From: Pedobacter jejuensis | Lineage (GTDB): Bacteria; Bacteroidota; Bacteroidia; Sphingobacteriales; Sphingobacteriaceae | Length of the DNA: 64,000 nucleotides | NCBI RefSeq assembly: GCF_003725795.1 | Contig: NZ_RBEE01000043.1 | Location: 186,001-250,000, forward strand | Reading direction: 5' to 3' | In this document: positions 55,642 through 63,235 of the stretch, piece after piece | Layout: each line of letters begins with the position of its first letter | How positions within the stretch are numbered: the stretch's first letter is position 1 | The notes under the pieces: generated by a model | Told to the model about the DNA's origin: nothing | Database searches by the model: none | Seen by the model: only the letters and a program-made list of their open reading frames with translations | Position numbers and translations under genes: made by a program

Positions 55642-56360
55642 ACAAGCGTAACACAGGAAGATATTAATTGATATGTAGAAGCATTACGCTCCAAAAATTA
55701 GGCGAATGAATTTTAAAATAAATGTGTTTTTTGGAAATGAGCGGCCATTTGCATTTGGCGGTCAGCAGTCCCGCCATTCGCTTTATACCGATGAAAAATC
55801 GGTATGCTCGCTGCTGTCGGGTTTAAGAACATGGGCTTGTTGCAAACCGTTAAAAATTATTACTGCTTTAGCCACCTAGCCCTGGGTGTAGCGGTACCCT
55901 GCAGCGAGGAGGAACGACGATGCAAAGTGTACAAGCGTAACACAGGAAGAAATTAATTGATTTGCAGAGGCATTGCGCTCCAAAAAATTAGGGTGATGAA
56001 TCTTAAATTAAGCGTGTTTTTTTGGAAATGAGCGGTCATAAGCATTTGGCGGTCAGCAGTCCCGCCATTCGCTTTATACCGATGAAAAATCGGTATGCTC
56101 GCTGCTGTCGGGTTTAAGAACATGAGCTTGTTGCAAACCGTTAAAAATTATTACTGCTTTAGCCACCTAGCCCTGGGTGCAGCGGTACCCTGCAGCGAGG
56201 AGGCACGACGATGCAAAGTGTATAAGCGTAACACAGGAAGAAATTAATTGGTTTGCAGCGGCATTGCGCTCCAAAAAATTAGGGTAATGAATCTTAAATT
56301 AAATGTTTTTTTTTAGAAACGAACGGTCATTTGCGTTTGCAGCGGGGGTACCTGCAAGGC
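55642..56360 (+). repeat. Tandem array of about 290-bp bipartite structured repeats
   Basis: Units start at ACAAGCGTAACACAGGAAG: 55642, 55931 and (as ATAAGCG) 56222; periods 289 and 291; the third is partial. Each has module 1 (GGCGGTCAGCAGTCCCGCC, hairpin ATACCGAT/ATCGGTAT, then CTGTCGGGTTTAAGAACA) and module 2 (CCACCTAGCCCTGGGTG, AGCGGTACCCTGCAGCGAGG). No coding capacity. It fills most of the roughly 970-bp gap between ffh and the TolB-like gene. Confidence 0.85.
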
Positions 56361-56444
56361 TGGGTGGTTCTTATCAACATTGAATTTTCAAAATTTTAAG
56401 GGATGCCAAAAGAAAAAGCCTGAATAGCCAAGACAAACGAAGCC

Positions 56445-57380
56445 TTACTTCAAAGTTCCTGTTGGGTTTGTTCCTCTATCAACAACCAACTTAGCATTAC
56501 CTTTTAAATTAGACACGTAAATTTTACTCTGTGTAAAAGGCTTTTCTGCACCGCTGTAAAAAATTCTATCATCGGCAGTAACAAAAATATAGCTTACCTG
56601 CATGCCTTTTGGCGTAAGTCTTTCTACTTTTTTACTCGCTAAATCTACACAGTAAATAGCTTCGCTTGGGCCAATTAAGCCATCTAAAACATCAGCATTG
56701 CCGGCATTAAAAATTAGCTTTTTTCCATCTTTCGAATAGAAAAAACGATTGCTGCTTGCAATGGAAAAATTCTTACCTATTAAACTGGAAATAGGTTTTG
56801 TGTCAATTAATTTCCCTGAAACATTAAAAGTATACAGGTTAACTAAATCATGCCCAATTAGCTCCGTTTCGCTTTTCCAGGTTGGTGCATAAATATTAAC
56901 AGGCGATTTACTGTCAAGTATTACAAAACCGGTGTTGTCGGTTTTAATAATCCCGATTTTCCAAAGTTTCGCATCACTAAAAATATTAAAAGCTATAGAA
57001 TTTCCAGTAGGAGACCATACCGCCTGGTAATAATTATCATTGTTAACGCGAAGTTGTAACTGACTTTTATTTTCCATATCTGCAACCCAAATCGTTCTAT
57101 GGCCGGCGGTATCATTAACCGTGTAAGCGAGTTTATTTCCATCTGGAGAAATTGCTGGGTCTGTTGCGCCACCGAAAGAGATTTGCTTCATGGTATCAAT
57201 ACTGGTAGCTACAATTTTATTACCATCTTGGTAAGCCAAAGCGAAATTTTTATTGCTTAACGAAACAGTATCTAAAATAGCCTTATTGCTGTTATCACTT
57301 GAATTTTCATTGCTACAAGCAGTAAGTAATCCGCAGGCAAAAACTATAATAGAAGCCCTTTTTATGTTAAATTTCGTCAT
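56445..57380 (-). CDS. TolB/WD40-like beta-propeller lipoprotein
   Basis: 311 aa from the ATG at 57380 (a TTG lies six bases earlier). Lipoprotein signal ends at LLTAC. PD40-type blades are seen: ATDPAISPDGNKLAYTVND, YYQAVWSPTGNSIAFN and FYSKDGKKLIFNAG. Such proteins bind protein or glycan partners in the periplasm; the partner is unknown. A terminator at 57410-57442 separates it from the DUF4197 gene. Confidence 0.82.
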   Translation of the reverse strand: MTKFNIKRASIIVFACGLLTACSNENSSDNSNKAILDTVSLSNKNFALAYQDGNKIVATSIDTMKQISFGGATDPAISPDGNKLAYTVNDTAGHRTIWVADMENKSQLQLRVNNDNYYQAVWSPTGNSIAFNIFSDAKLWKIGIIKTDNTGFVILDSKSPVNIYAPTWKSETELIGHDLVNLYTFNVSGKLIDTKPISSLIGKNFSIASSNRFFYSKDGKKLIFNAGNADVLDGLIGPSEAIYCVDLASKKVERLTPKGMQVSYIFVTADDRIFYSGAEKPFTQSKIYVSNLKGNAKLVVDRGTNPTGTLK

Positions 57381-57409
57381 GTACAATTTTACAAATAGTT
57401 TTAAACAAA

Positions 57410-57442
57410 AAAGATTCAGGCGCTTTCGAAACCTGAATCTTT
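57410..57442 (-). terminator. Rho-independent terminator of the DUF4197 gene
   Basis: AAAGATTCAGG (57410-57420) pairs with CCTGAATCTTT (57432-57442); on the minus strand it is followed by TTTTTTGTTT. It lies 24 bp after the DUF4197 stop. Confidence 0.85.
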
Positions 57443-57465
57443 GTCTTTTATGATTTTACCAAGAC

Positions 57466-58224
57466 TTAACTCTTTTTCCTATCCGCATAACCGAAAACTT
57501 TTTGCAGTAATGTCGTGCTTCTCGAGCTTAAGTTTCCTCTAATTTTTAGTTCTTCTTTGGCAACTTCTATAAACAAACCGTCAATAGCTTTTTGTGTAAC
57601 GTATTCAGTTAAATTGGTATTTACAGGCTTAACCAGGGGCAACCTGTTATATTGTGAAGTTAAATCGCTGTAATATTTTGTTGCATTTACCTTATTTAAA
57701 CTTGTGGTAACAATAGGGCTAAATTTCTGCATCAATTGCGAAGTAGTAACCCTTTTAAAGTAATCAGTAGCCGCGTTGTTGTTTCCTAAAAGAATATTTG
57801 TAGCATCTGCTATGGTCATTTGCTTAATTGCCGAGATGAAAATTGGTTTGGCTTCAGTTGCTGCATCTTCAGCAGCACGATTTAAGCTAAGTACAACGTT
57901 ATCCCAAAGTTTGTTTAAACCAATGCTTCTTAATGTTTTTTCTACTTTCTGCGCTTCAGGAGGCATTAAAATTTTAACAGCCAGGTTACCCAAAAAACCA
58001 TCTTTCGCCGACAACCTATCTGCACCTGCAGAAACTCCAATTTGCAAAGCCTCTTTTATGCCTTGCCCAATTTCTAATGTTGTTGGTGTACCCGTTGCAG
58101 TCGTTGTAGAACTCCTTTCCGTAACTTTTTTAAAGATGTCGCTCAGCTTAATCTGTGCTCGAACCTTTACATTTGTAAATAATATCAATGCTAGGGATGC
58201 AATTAAAATATTAGTTCTTTTCAT
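57466..58224 (-). CDS. Secreted DUF4197 protein
   Basis: 252 aa with a signal peptide (cleavage near KVRAQ). The mature helical domain fits DUF4197: LEIGQGIKEALQIGVSAGAD, KILMPPEAQKVEKTLRSIG and YVTQKAIDGLFIEVAKEE. The family is widespread in Gram-negative bacteria with no known role. It is preceded by a region of repeats. Confidence 0.88.
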   Translation of the reverse strand: MKRTNILIASLALILFTNVKVRAQIKLSDIFKKVTERSSTTTATGTPTTLEIGQGIKEALQIGVSAGADRLSAKDGFLGNLAVKILMPPEAQKVEKTLRSIGLNKLWDNVVLSLNRAAEDAATEAKPIFISAIKQMTIADATNILLGNNNAATDYFKRVTTSQLMQKFSPIVTTSLNKVNATKYYSDLTSQYNRLPLVKPVNTNLTEYVTQKAIDGLFIEVAKEELKIRGNLSSRSTTLLQKVFGYADRKKS

Positions 58225-58560
58225 TTTGTGTGTTTAGCGGATAGTAAGCAAAACAACTGCCATAATCTCTACACGAAGATAATTAACCAAAGATAACTCT
58301 GATTACGTTCGTTTACTCTGCAACCTGAGTTTTTAGAACAAGCCTATGTTTTTAAACCCGATTGTCGCGGAAATACTTTCGATTAAACCTATAAGGTTTG
58401 AGAAAGATTGTAGCAAAAAGCGGGACTGCCGCAACCGAAATGCTGCGGACATTGCTTTCCAAAAAAATCAATTGGGTCGATATCCTAAATGATTGTTTAT
58501 ACCCCATCACTCAAAAATATTTTTTATACTTGAAAGATATTTCGACTTAGCGCCCAATTT
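58225..58560. other. Divergent intergenic region with a degenerate module 1 repeat
   Basis: The stretch 58340-58452, read on the minus strand, gives CGGCAGTCCCGCTTTTTGCT, a palindromic arm CTCAAACCTTATAGGTTTAA, then CGACAATCGGGTTTAAAAAC and CATAGGCTTGTT, matching module 1 of the repeat at 55.6 kb. Remaining bases are A/T rich and should hold the promoters of the two divergent genes. Confidence 0.65.
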
Positions 58561-59139
58561 TTGAAGTTTATAAAAAACACATCTGGAAATAACCAGAAAG
58601 AAGATGCAGATTTAATTACCGAGTACAAAAGTACTGGTGATTTAAATGCTTTGGGTACGCTTTATAATAAATATATGCACTTGGTTTTTGGTGTTTGCTT
58701 AAACTATTTTAAAGATGAAGAGCAAAGCAAAGACGCAGTGATGCAAATTTTTGAGGAATTGGTTAAGAAACTCAAAATTCATGAGGTGCAGAATTTTAAA
58801 AGCTGGCTGCATGTACTTACCCGAAACCATTGTTTAATGGCTTTGCGGAAATCGGCGAAGCAAAATATCGTTTCTATAGAGGATACTTTTGTGGAAAACA
58901 GCGAATTTGTGCATCTGGATATTGACAACACAAGAGAAACGCAGCTTACCATTATGGAAAAGTGCATGGAAACTTTAACTGAAGAACAACGAAAAAGCGT
59001 AGATTTATTTTATTTAAAAGAAAAATGTTATAAGGAAGTGGCCGATATTACTGGTTACGACATGCTTAAGGTAAAGAGTTACATCCAAAATGGAAAGCGG
59101 AATTTAAAGATTTGTATAGAGAAAAATAGCAGTGAATAA
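58561..59139 (+). CDS. RNA polymerase sigma factor, ECF type
   Basis: 192 aa read from a TTG at 58561. There is no in-frame ATG between the upstream stop (58531) and Met38, which would remove part of region 2, so TTG is the probable start. Region 2 has GTLYNKYMHLVFGVCLNYF and NFKSWLHVLTRNHC; region 4 has KCYKEVADITGYDMLKVKSY. Stop overlaps the next start by 8 bp. The regulon is unknown. Confidence 0.88.
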   Translation: MKFIKNTSGNNQKEDADLITEYKSTGDLNALGTLYNKYMHLVFGVCLNYFKDEEQSKDAVMQIFEELVKKLKIHEVQNFKSWLHVLTRNHCLMALRKSAKQNIVSIEDTFVENSEFVHLDIDNTRETQLTIMEKCMETLTEEQRKSVDLFYLKEKCYKEVADITGYDMLKVKSYIQNGKRNLKICIEKNSSE

Positions 59140-60388
59140 CGACTGGTTAGATATTGATGTGCTGGAAGATTACCTTGATGGTAAACTTGATGCTAAAGGT
59201 ATGCACTTTGTAGAAAGGCAGGCTTTAGATGATCCTTTTGTTGCCGAAGCCCTCGAAGGATTGCGCCAATCGCCAAAGCGTAAGCAAACACTTTCTATTT
59301 TACAAAAACAACTTTACGATAGGGTTTCTCAGAAACCGATTAAGCGTAAAATGTGGGGCATCGCAACGCAACGTTTGAGTATTGCGGCGACGGCAACGGT
59401 TGCTTTTATCGCGGTAAGCATTCTTTTTTTTATGCGGGAAACGAACCGGAAAAATGCCGAAGTTGCCGCAAGGAAGTCAACTGGTGTAATTGTGAATTTA
59501 GATTCTGCAAATGCAATCGCGTCGGTCAAGCCTAGTGCTGACAGCATTGCATCTAATCCTAATGTGCCATCACAATCGGCACTAATTGATAAGGCAGTTA
59601 TATCAGCGAAAACTGGCGATTTAGCTAAAAATACAAAATCGATGCCTGAGGCTAAAATGGACGAAGTTAGTGCCAATCTAAGCGTGCAGAAATCTCCAAG
59701 TATTGCTTTAAGAAGGGCAGAAGTTAACGTTCTAAACGAAATAACTGTAGCTCCGGCTCCAGCCTCAGCTGGAAGCGGAATGGTGTATAGCGGTAACGTT
59801 GTATCTCAAAGCGGGCAGCCTGTTGTTGGTGCTGTGGTTAAATTAGAAAATTCAAAAGCGGTAACGGCTACCAATTCTGTAGGTTATTTTTCTTTACCTG
59901 TTGATAGTGTTGATAAAAATAAAGAAGTGGTAATTAAAGCTCAAGGATTTAACGATAGGGCCATTACTACCGATGAAAATGCAATTCGTACGGCTCTTAC
60001 CGGTAACAAATCTATAAATGAAATTGCGTTAATTACTGGCTCAAATGGGCGTAAAAAGGAAACCATTACACCGAAAAAAATCGTATTAAGGGCCACCGAA
60101 AACCTGGATAAATCGAATGGCGAAATAGCAAAGCCTATCCCTTTATCTACCATCAATTATCAGCAGTATCTAGAAAGCAATAATAAACTTTATAATCCCA
60201 AAGGACCAGAGCAGTTTGTTGTTGTTAGTTTTAAAGTCAAACCTAACGGAAGACCAACAAATGTAACGGTTATAAAATCGCTAAATAGAAAAGCTGATGC
60301 CGAAGCTAAAAGACTTATTCAAAGCGGTCCAGACTGGGTTTTACCTAAAAACGGTAATGATTTGGTTGAAATGAGTGTTAAGTTTTAG
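59132..60388 (+). CDS. Anti-sigma-like membrane protein with carboxypeptidase-regulatory and TonB-like C-terminal domains
   Basis: 418 aa from a GTG at 59132. N-terminal cytoplasmic part about 1-75 (LEDYLDGKLDAKGMHFVERQ) resembles anti-sigma domains without a zinc site; one membrane helix about 83-101; a low-complexity periplasmic linker; a carboxypeptidase-regulatory-like domain about 216-275 (SGNVVSQSGQPVVGAVVKL, GYFSLPV); and a TonB C-terminal-like domain about 340-418 (EQFVVVSFKVKPNGRPTNV). It overlaps the sigma gene by 8 bp. It may sense outer-membrane partners and release the sigma factor (inference). Confidence 0.8.
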   Translation: MNNDWLDIDVLEDYLDGKLDAKGMHFVERQALDDPFVAEALEGLRQSPKRKQTLSILQKQLYDRVSQKPIKRKMWGIATQRLSIAATATVAFIAVSILFFMRETNRKNAEVAARKSTGVIVNLDSANAIASVKPSADSIASNPNVPSQSALIDKAVISAKTGDLAKNTKSMPEAKMDEVSANLSVQKSPSIALRRAEVNVLNEITVAPAPASAGSGMVYSGNVVSQSGQPVVGAVVKLENSKAVTATNSVGYFSLPVDSVDKNKEVVIKAQGFNDRAITTDENAIRTALTGNKSINEIALITGSNGRKKETITPKKIVLRATENLDKSNGEIAKPIPLSTINYQQYLESNNKLYNPKGPEQFVVVSFKVKPNGRPTNVTVIKSLNRKADAEAKRLIQSGPDWVLPKNGNDLVEMSVKF

Positions 60389-60465
60389 TTTTCGCATTTA
60401 ATCATCGAGTTTGTAAAGGAAAGATTCTGTAGAATATATTTTTTGCTGCACCAGGTAAGAACGCT

Positions 60466-60553
60466 CGTCATTGCGAGTTACGAAGCAATCTTAACGTTTT
60501 CGCTCATAAATCTAATCGATATTTTAGATTGCTTTGTACCTCGCAATGACGAA
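60466..60553. repeat. REP of the CGTCATTGCGAGG type
   Basis: CGTCATTGCGAGTTACGAAG and CAATCTT on the left mirror AGATTGCTTTGTACCTCGCA and ATGACG on the right, a long imperfect inverted repeat over about 88 bp. A degenerate relative is at 38803-38878. It lies between the anti-sigma-like gene and a small membrane-protein gene. Confidence 0.85.
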
Positions 60554-60586
60554 AAGCATAAAAGGAATTAGCTAGAGAAGTAAAGA

Positions 60587-60790
60587 ATGGTAGATTTTAT
60601 TCTTCTGATCATAGGAATATTGCAAAGCATTTTTGGCTTTATATTAATCAGAAAATATTATTACCAAATTAGAGATTTAACTTGGTATGATACATTATTT
60701 TTAACTAGTTTAAGTCTTTTTTTACTTTCCTTTATTATATTTGGGATGGGTGTTGCTGTAGCCTTAAATAAACTTTTGAAGGTATTATAA
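60587..60790 (+). CDS. Small membrane protein of unknown function
   Basis: 67 aa with two hydrophobic segments (about 3-20 and 37-60) separated by a basic, tyrosine-rich loop (IRKYYYQIRDLTWYD). No family recognised. It has an ATG start and ends just before a hairpin shared with the convergent phosphate transporter gene. A real gene is probable but not certain. Confidence 0.5.
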   Translation: MVDFILLIIGILQSIFGFILIRKYYYQIRDLTWYDTLFLTSLSLFLLSFIIFGMGVAVALNKLLKVL

Positions 60791-60791
60791 A

Positions 60792-60825
60792 CAAAAAAAG
60801 ACTAAAGCAGTCTGCCTTAGTCTTT
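60792..60825 (-). terminator. Hairpin terminator of the DUF47-PiT operon
   Basis: AAAGACTAAAGCA and TGCCTTAGTCTTT form a stem with one mismatch and a 3-nt loop; on the minus strand it is followed by TTTTTTTGTTT. It lies 27 bp after the PiT stop and may also serve the small plus-strand gene. Confidence 0.85.
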
Positions 60826-60851
60826 CCGAGTATATTTAAAAGGATTTTGTT

Positions 60852-61862
60852 TTATTTGAAATAATAAATGGCCGCATAAATAATAGCAGCTAATGTTGCT
60901 GAAACCGGAATAGTTAAAATCCATGCCCAAATTAGGTTAATGGTAACGCCCCATCTTACTGCTGATACACTTTTTACCACACCCACACCTACAATCGAAC
61001 CTGTAATGGTATGCGTTGTAGAAACAGGAATACCGAAATGTTCTGTAATTCCTAATGTGATTGCACCTGCACCTTCTGCTGCAACACCTTCTAGTGCGGT
61101 AACTTTAGTAATTTTTGAACCCATTGTTTTCACAATTTTCCAACCACCACTCATCGTACCTAAAGATATTGCAGAATAACAAGCTACAGGAACCCACCAC
61201 GGCATTGCCTCGAAATTAGGAATTACCTTCGCGGCAATTAATGCTGTTGCAATAATACCCATTACCTTTTGCGCATCATTACCACCGTGGAAAAAACTTA
61301 ATGCTGCCGATGAAATCAACTGCAATCGTTTAAACCACTTTTCTGCAGTTGCTGGCTTAGCATTTTTACAAATGTTGATGATAATTAGCGTTAAAACAAC
61401 TGATATAACCAGTCCAATTATTGGCGCTAATACAATAAAAGAAATTATTTTTACCACATAACCCATGTTTACGGCATCTAGCGGACTAGCGCCTGTAATC
61501 AAAGCGTAAGTCATACCGGCGCCTGCAAAACCACCGATCAAGGTATGAGATGAACTCGATGGAATACCATACCACCATGTTAACAAATTCCAGATAATTG
61601 CCGCAATTAAACCAGCAAGAATAACTTCTAAAGTGATGTAATTTTCAATTACTGTTTTAGCAACCGTATTGGCTACTTTGTGGTCGGTAAAATAGAAGTA
61701 AGCTGCAAAATTAAAAAGCGCAGCCCATAAAACCGCCTGAAATGGCGTAAGAACTTTTGTAGAAACAACTGTTGCAATCGAATTAGCGGCATCGTGAAAG
61801 CCGTTAATGTAATCGAAAGCAATAGCCAGAATTACAACAACAACCAATAAGGTAGTTACCAT
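60852..61862 (-). CDS. pit: Inorganic phosphate transporter, PiT family
   Basis: 336 aa, about ten membrane segments. PiT signatures occur in both halves: YINGFHDAANSIATVVST near the N-terminus, FHGGNDAQKVMGI near residue 190, and PVSTTHTITGSI near the C-terminus. It imports phosphate or metal-phosphate with protons. It follows a DUF47/PhoU-like gene by 12 bp, the common Pit-accessory pairing, and ends at a terminator. Confidence 0.95.
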   Translation of the reverse strand: MVTTLLVVVVILAIAFDYINGFHDAANSIATVVSTKVLTPFQAVLWAALFNFAAYFYFTDHKVANTVAKTVIENYITLEVILAGLIAAIIWNLLTWWYGIPSSSSHTLIGGFAGAGMTYALITGASPLDAVNMGYVVKIISFIVLAPIIGLVISVVLTLIIINICKNAKPATAEKWFKRLQLISSAALSFFHGGNDAQKVMGIIATALIAAKVIPNFEAMPWWVPVACYSAISLGTMSGGWKIVKTMGSKITKVTALEGVAAEGAGAITLGITEHFGIPVSTTHTITGSIVGVGVVKSVSAVRWGVTINLIWAWILTIPVSATLAAIIYAAIYYFK

Positions 61863-61874
61863 GTTTATATTTTA

Positions 61875-62516
61875 TTAAGCGTTTTTAACTAGGATAGTTT
61901 CAAGCACATTTGCTACATCCTCACATTTATCAGTCGCTTTTTCTATCGTTTGTAAAACCTCTTTTTGTTTAATTAATTCAATCGCGTTGGTTTCGTATTC
62001 AAATAAACGGGCAACCGCTAAAGTAAATACATAATCTGCCTGGTTTTCGCCGCTATTAATACGGATACAAGCATCAGCAATAACACGTATGTTTTTAAAA
62101 CTGCGTAATTCTTTAATTGCTTTATCAATATCTGTACACATTTCAACTAAAAGCTCTGCAATTTTAACAATTGGTTCACTAATCGCATTCATATTGTACA
62201 TTTGCATACGGTTTGCGGTGCCATAAATGTAATCAGCAACGTCATCAACAGCAGTAGCTAATTGGTGTATGTCTTCTCTATCAAAAGGTGTAATAAAGTT
62301 TCTGCTTAGTTCAAGGAAAATAGAATGGGTAATATCATCACCCACATGTTCCAGGCGTTCAATTTCTTTAAAAATTGTCTTTCTGCTTTCAGCATCAGCT
62401 GTGCTAACCATTTCTAAAAGTGATTCAGCAATTTTTAGTGCATTGCTACCAGCTTGCTCAAATAAAGGGTGAAACTTTTTATCCTGAGGCGTAAAGAACT
62501 TAAAAATATTGTTCAT
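61875..62516 (-). CDS. DUF47 family PhoU-like protein
   Basis: 213 aa, all helical. Family segments: FKEIERLEHVGDDITHSIFLEL near 46-68 and EDIHQLATAVDDVADYIYGTA near 80-100; acidic E/D clusters could bind metal. DUF47 proteins accompany PiT transporters and modulate uptake. First gene of the DUF47-pit operon, with a promoter and Pho-box-like repeats directly upstream. Confidence 0.9.
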   Translation of the reverse strand: MNNIFKFFTPQDKKFHPLFEQAGSNALKIAESLLEMVSTADAESRKTIFKEIERLEHVGDDITHSIFLELSRNFITPFDREDIHQLATAVDDVADYIYGTANRMQMYNMNAISEPIVKIAELLVEMCTDIDKAIKELRSFKNIRVIADACIRINSGENQADYVFTLAVARLFEYETNAIELIKQKEVLQTIEKATDKCEDVANVLETILVKNA

Positions 62517-62535
62517 GTTAATTTTTAATATGTTG

Positions 62536-62569
62536 CAAAGCTACAAGCCCAATGTTAAGTTAATGTTAA
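62536..62569 (-). promoter_or_regulatory. Promoter with Pho-box-like direct repeats ahead of DUF47-pit
   Basis: On the minus strand two 7-bp direct repeats TTAACAT are separated by TAAC (62569-62563 and 62558-62552, period 11), followed after 8 nt by TAGCTTTG (62543-62536), an exact TAnnTTTG. A 7+4+7 direct repeat in the place of the -35 region is the geometry of PhoB-activated promoters. The start codon is 20 nt beyond the -7 box. Confidence 0.55.
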
Positions 62570-62659
62570 TTTCTAAATTATATTAACGGTAATCAGTTGC
62601 TTAATAGGTTAATTGTTTACTCAGCCTCAATAAATTTATAGTGGCAATCACTTATCTTT

Positions 62660-63207
62660 CCTTAAATATCTCTTATGATATAAAAATCTGCGTTCAGCTT
62701 TGTGTGCTCTGTGAATTCCTTCTCGACCTCTGTGGTAAAATACATTTAAGGAGATTAAACTATTTTAATTTTTGGAAAACAATGGTAATAAGCTTTTCGG
62801 TAACTTTAGTCCCGCTAACCGCTTTAGCCCTCATAGAAAAATTCGGGGCTGCCGCTTTTATCGGGTTTAAAAACAGCGGTACAATTTTCTTCGCTTAGTT
62901 TTTCGAAGCAATCTTATATGTTCTTAAATGTCTTATATGGTAAAAAATCTGCGTTCAGCTTTGTGTGCTCTGTGAATTCCTTCTCGACCTCGGTGGTAAA
63001 ATTCATTTAAAGAGATTGAACTATTTTAATTTTTGGAAAACAATGGTAATAAGCTTTTCGGAAACTTCAGTCCCGCTAAGCGCTGTAGCCCTCATAGAAA
63101 AATTCGGGGCTGCCGCTTTTATCGGGTTTAGAAACAGCGGTACAATTTTCTTCGGTTAGTTTGAGATGCAAGCTTATATGTTCTTAAATGTCTTATATGG
63201 TAAAACC
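62660..63207 (+). repeat. Tandem pair of about 261-bp intergenic repeats
   Basis: Two direct copies (about 62660-62922 and 62923-63185, period 261) and a third boundary fragment. Each has CTGCGTTCAGCTTTGTGTGC, then a module 1 form: TTTAGTCCCGCTAACCGC (second copy CTTCAGTCCCGCTAAGCG), AGCCC and GGGCT arms around TCATAGAAAAATTC, then TTTTATCGGGTTTAAAAACA. Small open frames spanning the copies (62641-62898, 62965-63159) encode the same peptide twice and look like artefacts. Confidence 0.8.
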
Positions 63208-63235
63208 TCTTTATGCTACTTGCAGTTAAAATAAC

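Noticed and set aside
62641..63159. Two small open frames encoding nearly the same peptide
   Set aside because: They lie wholly inside tandem copies of an intergenic repeat and share its hairpins; similarity of the peptides is explained by DNA duplication.
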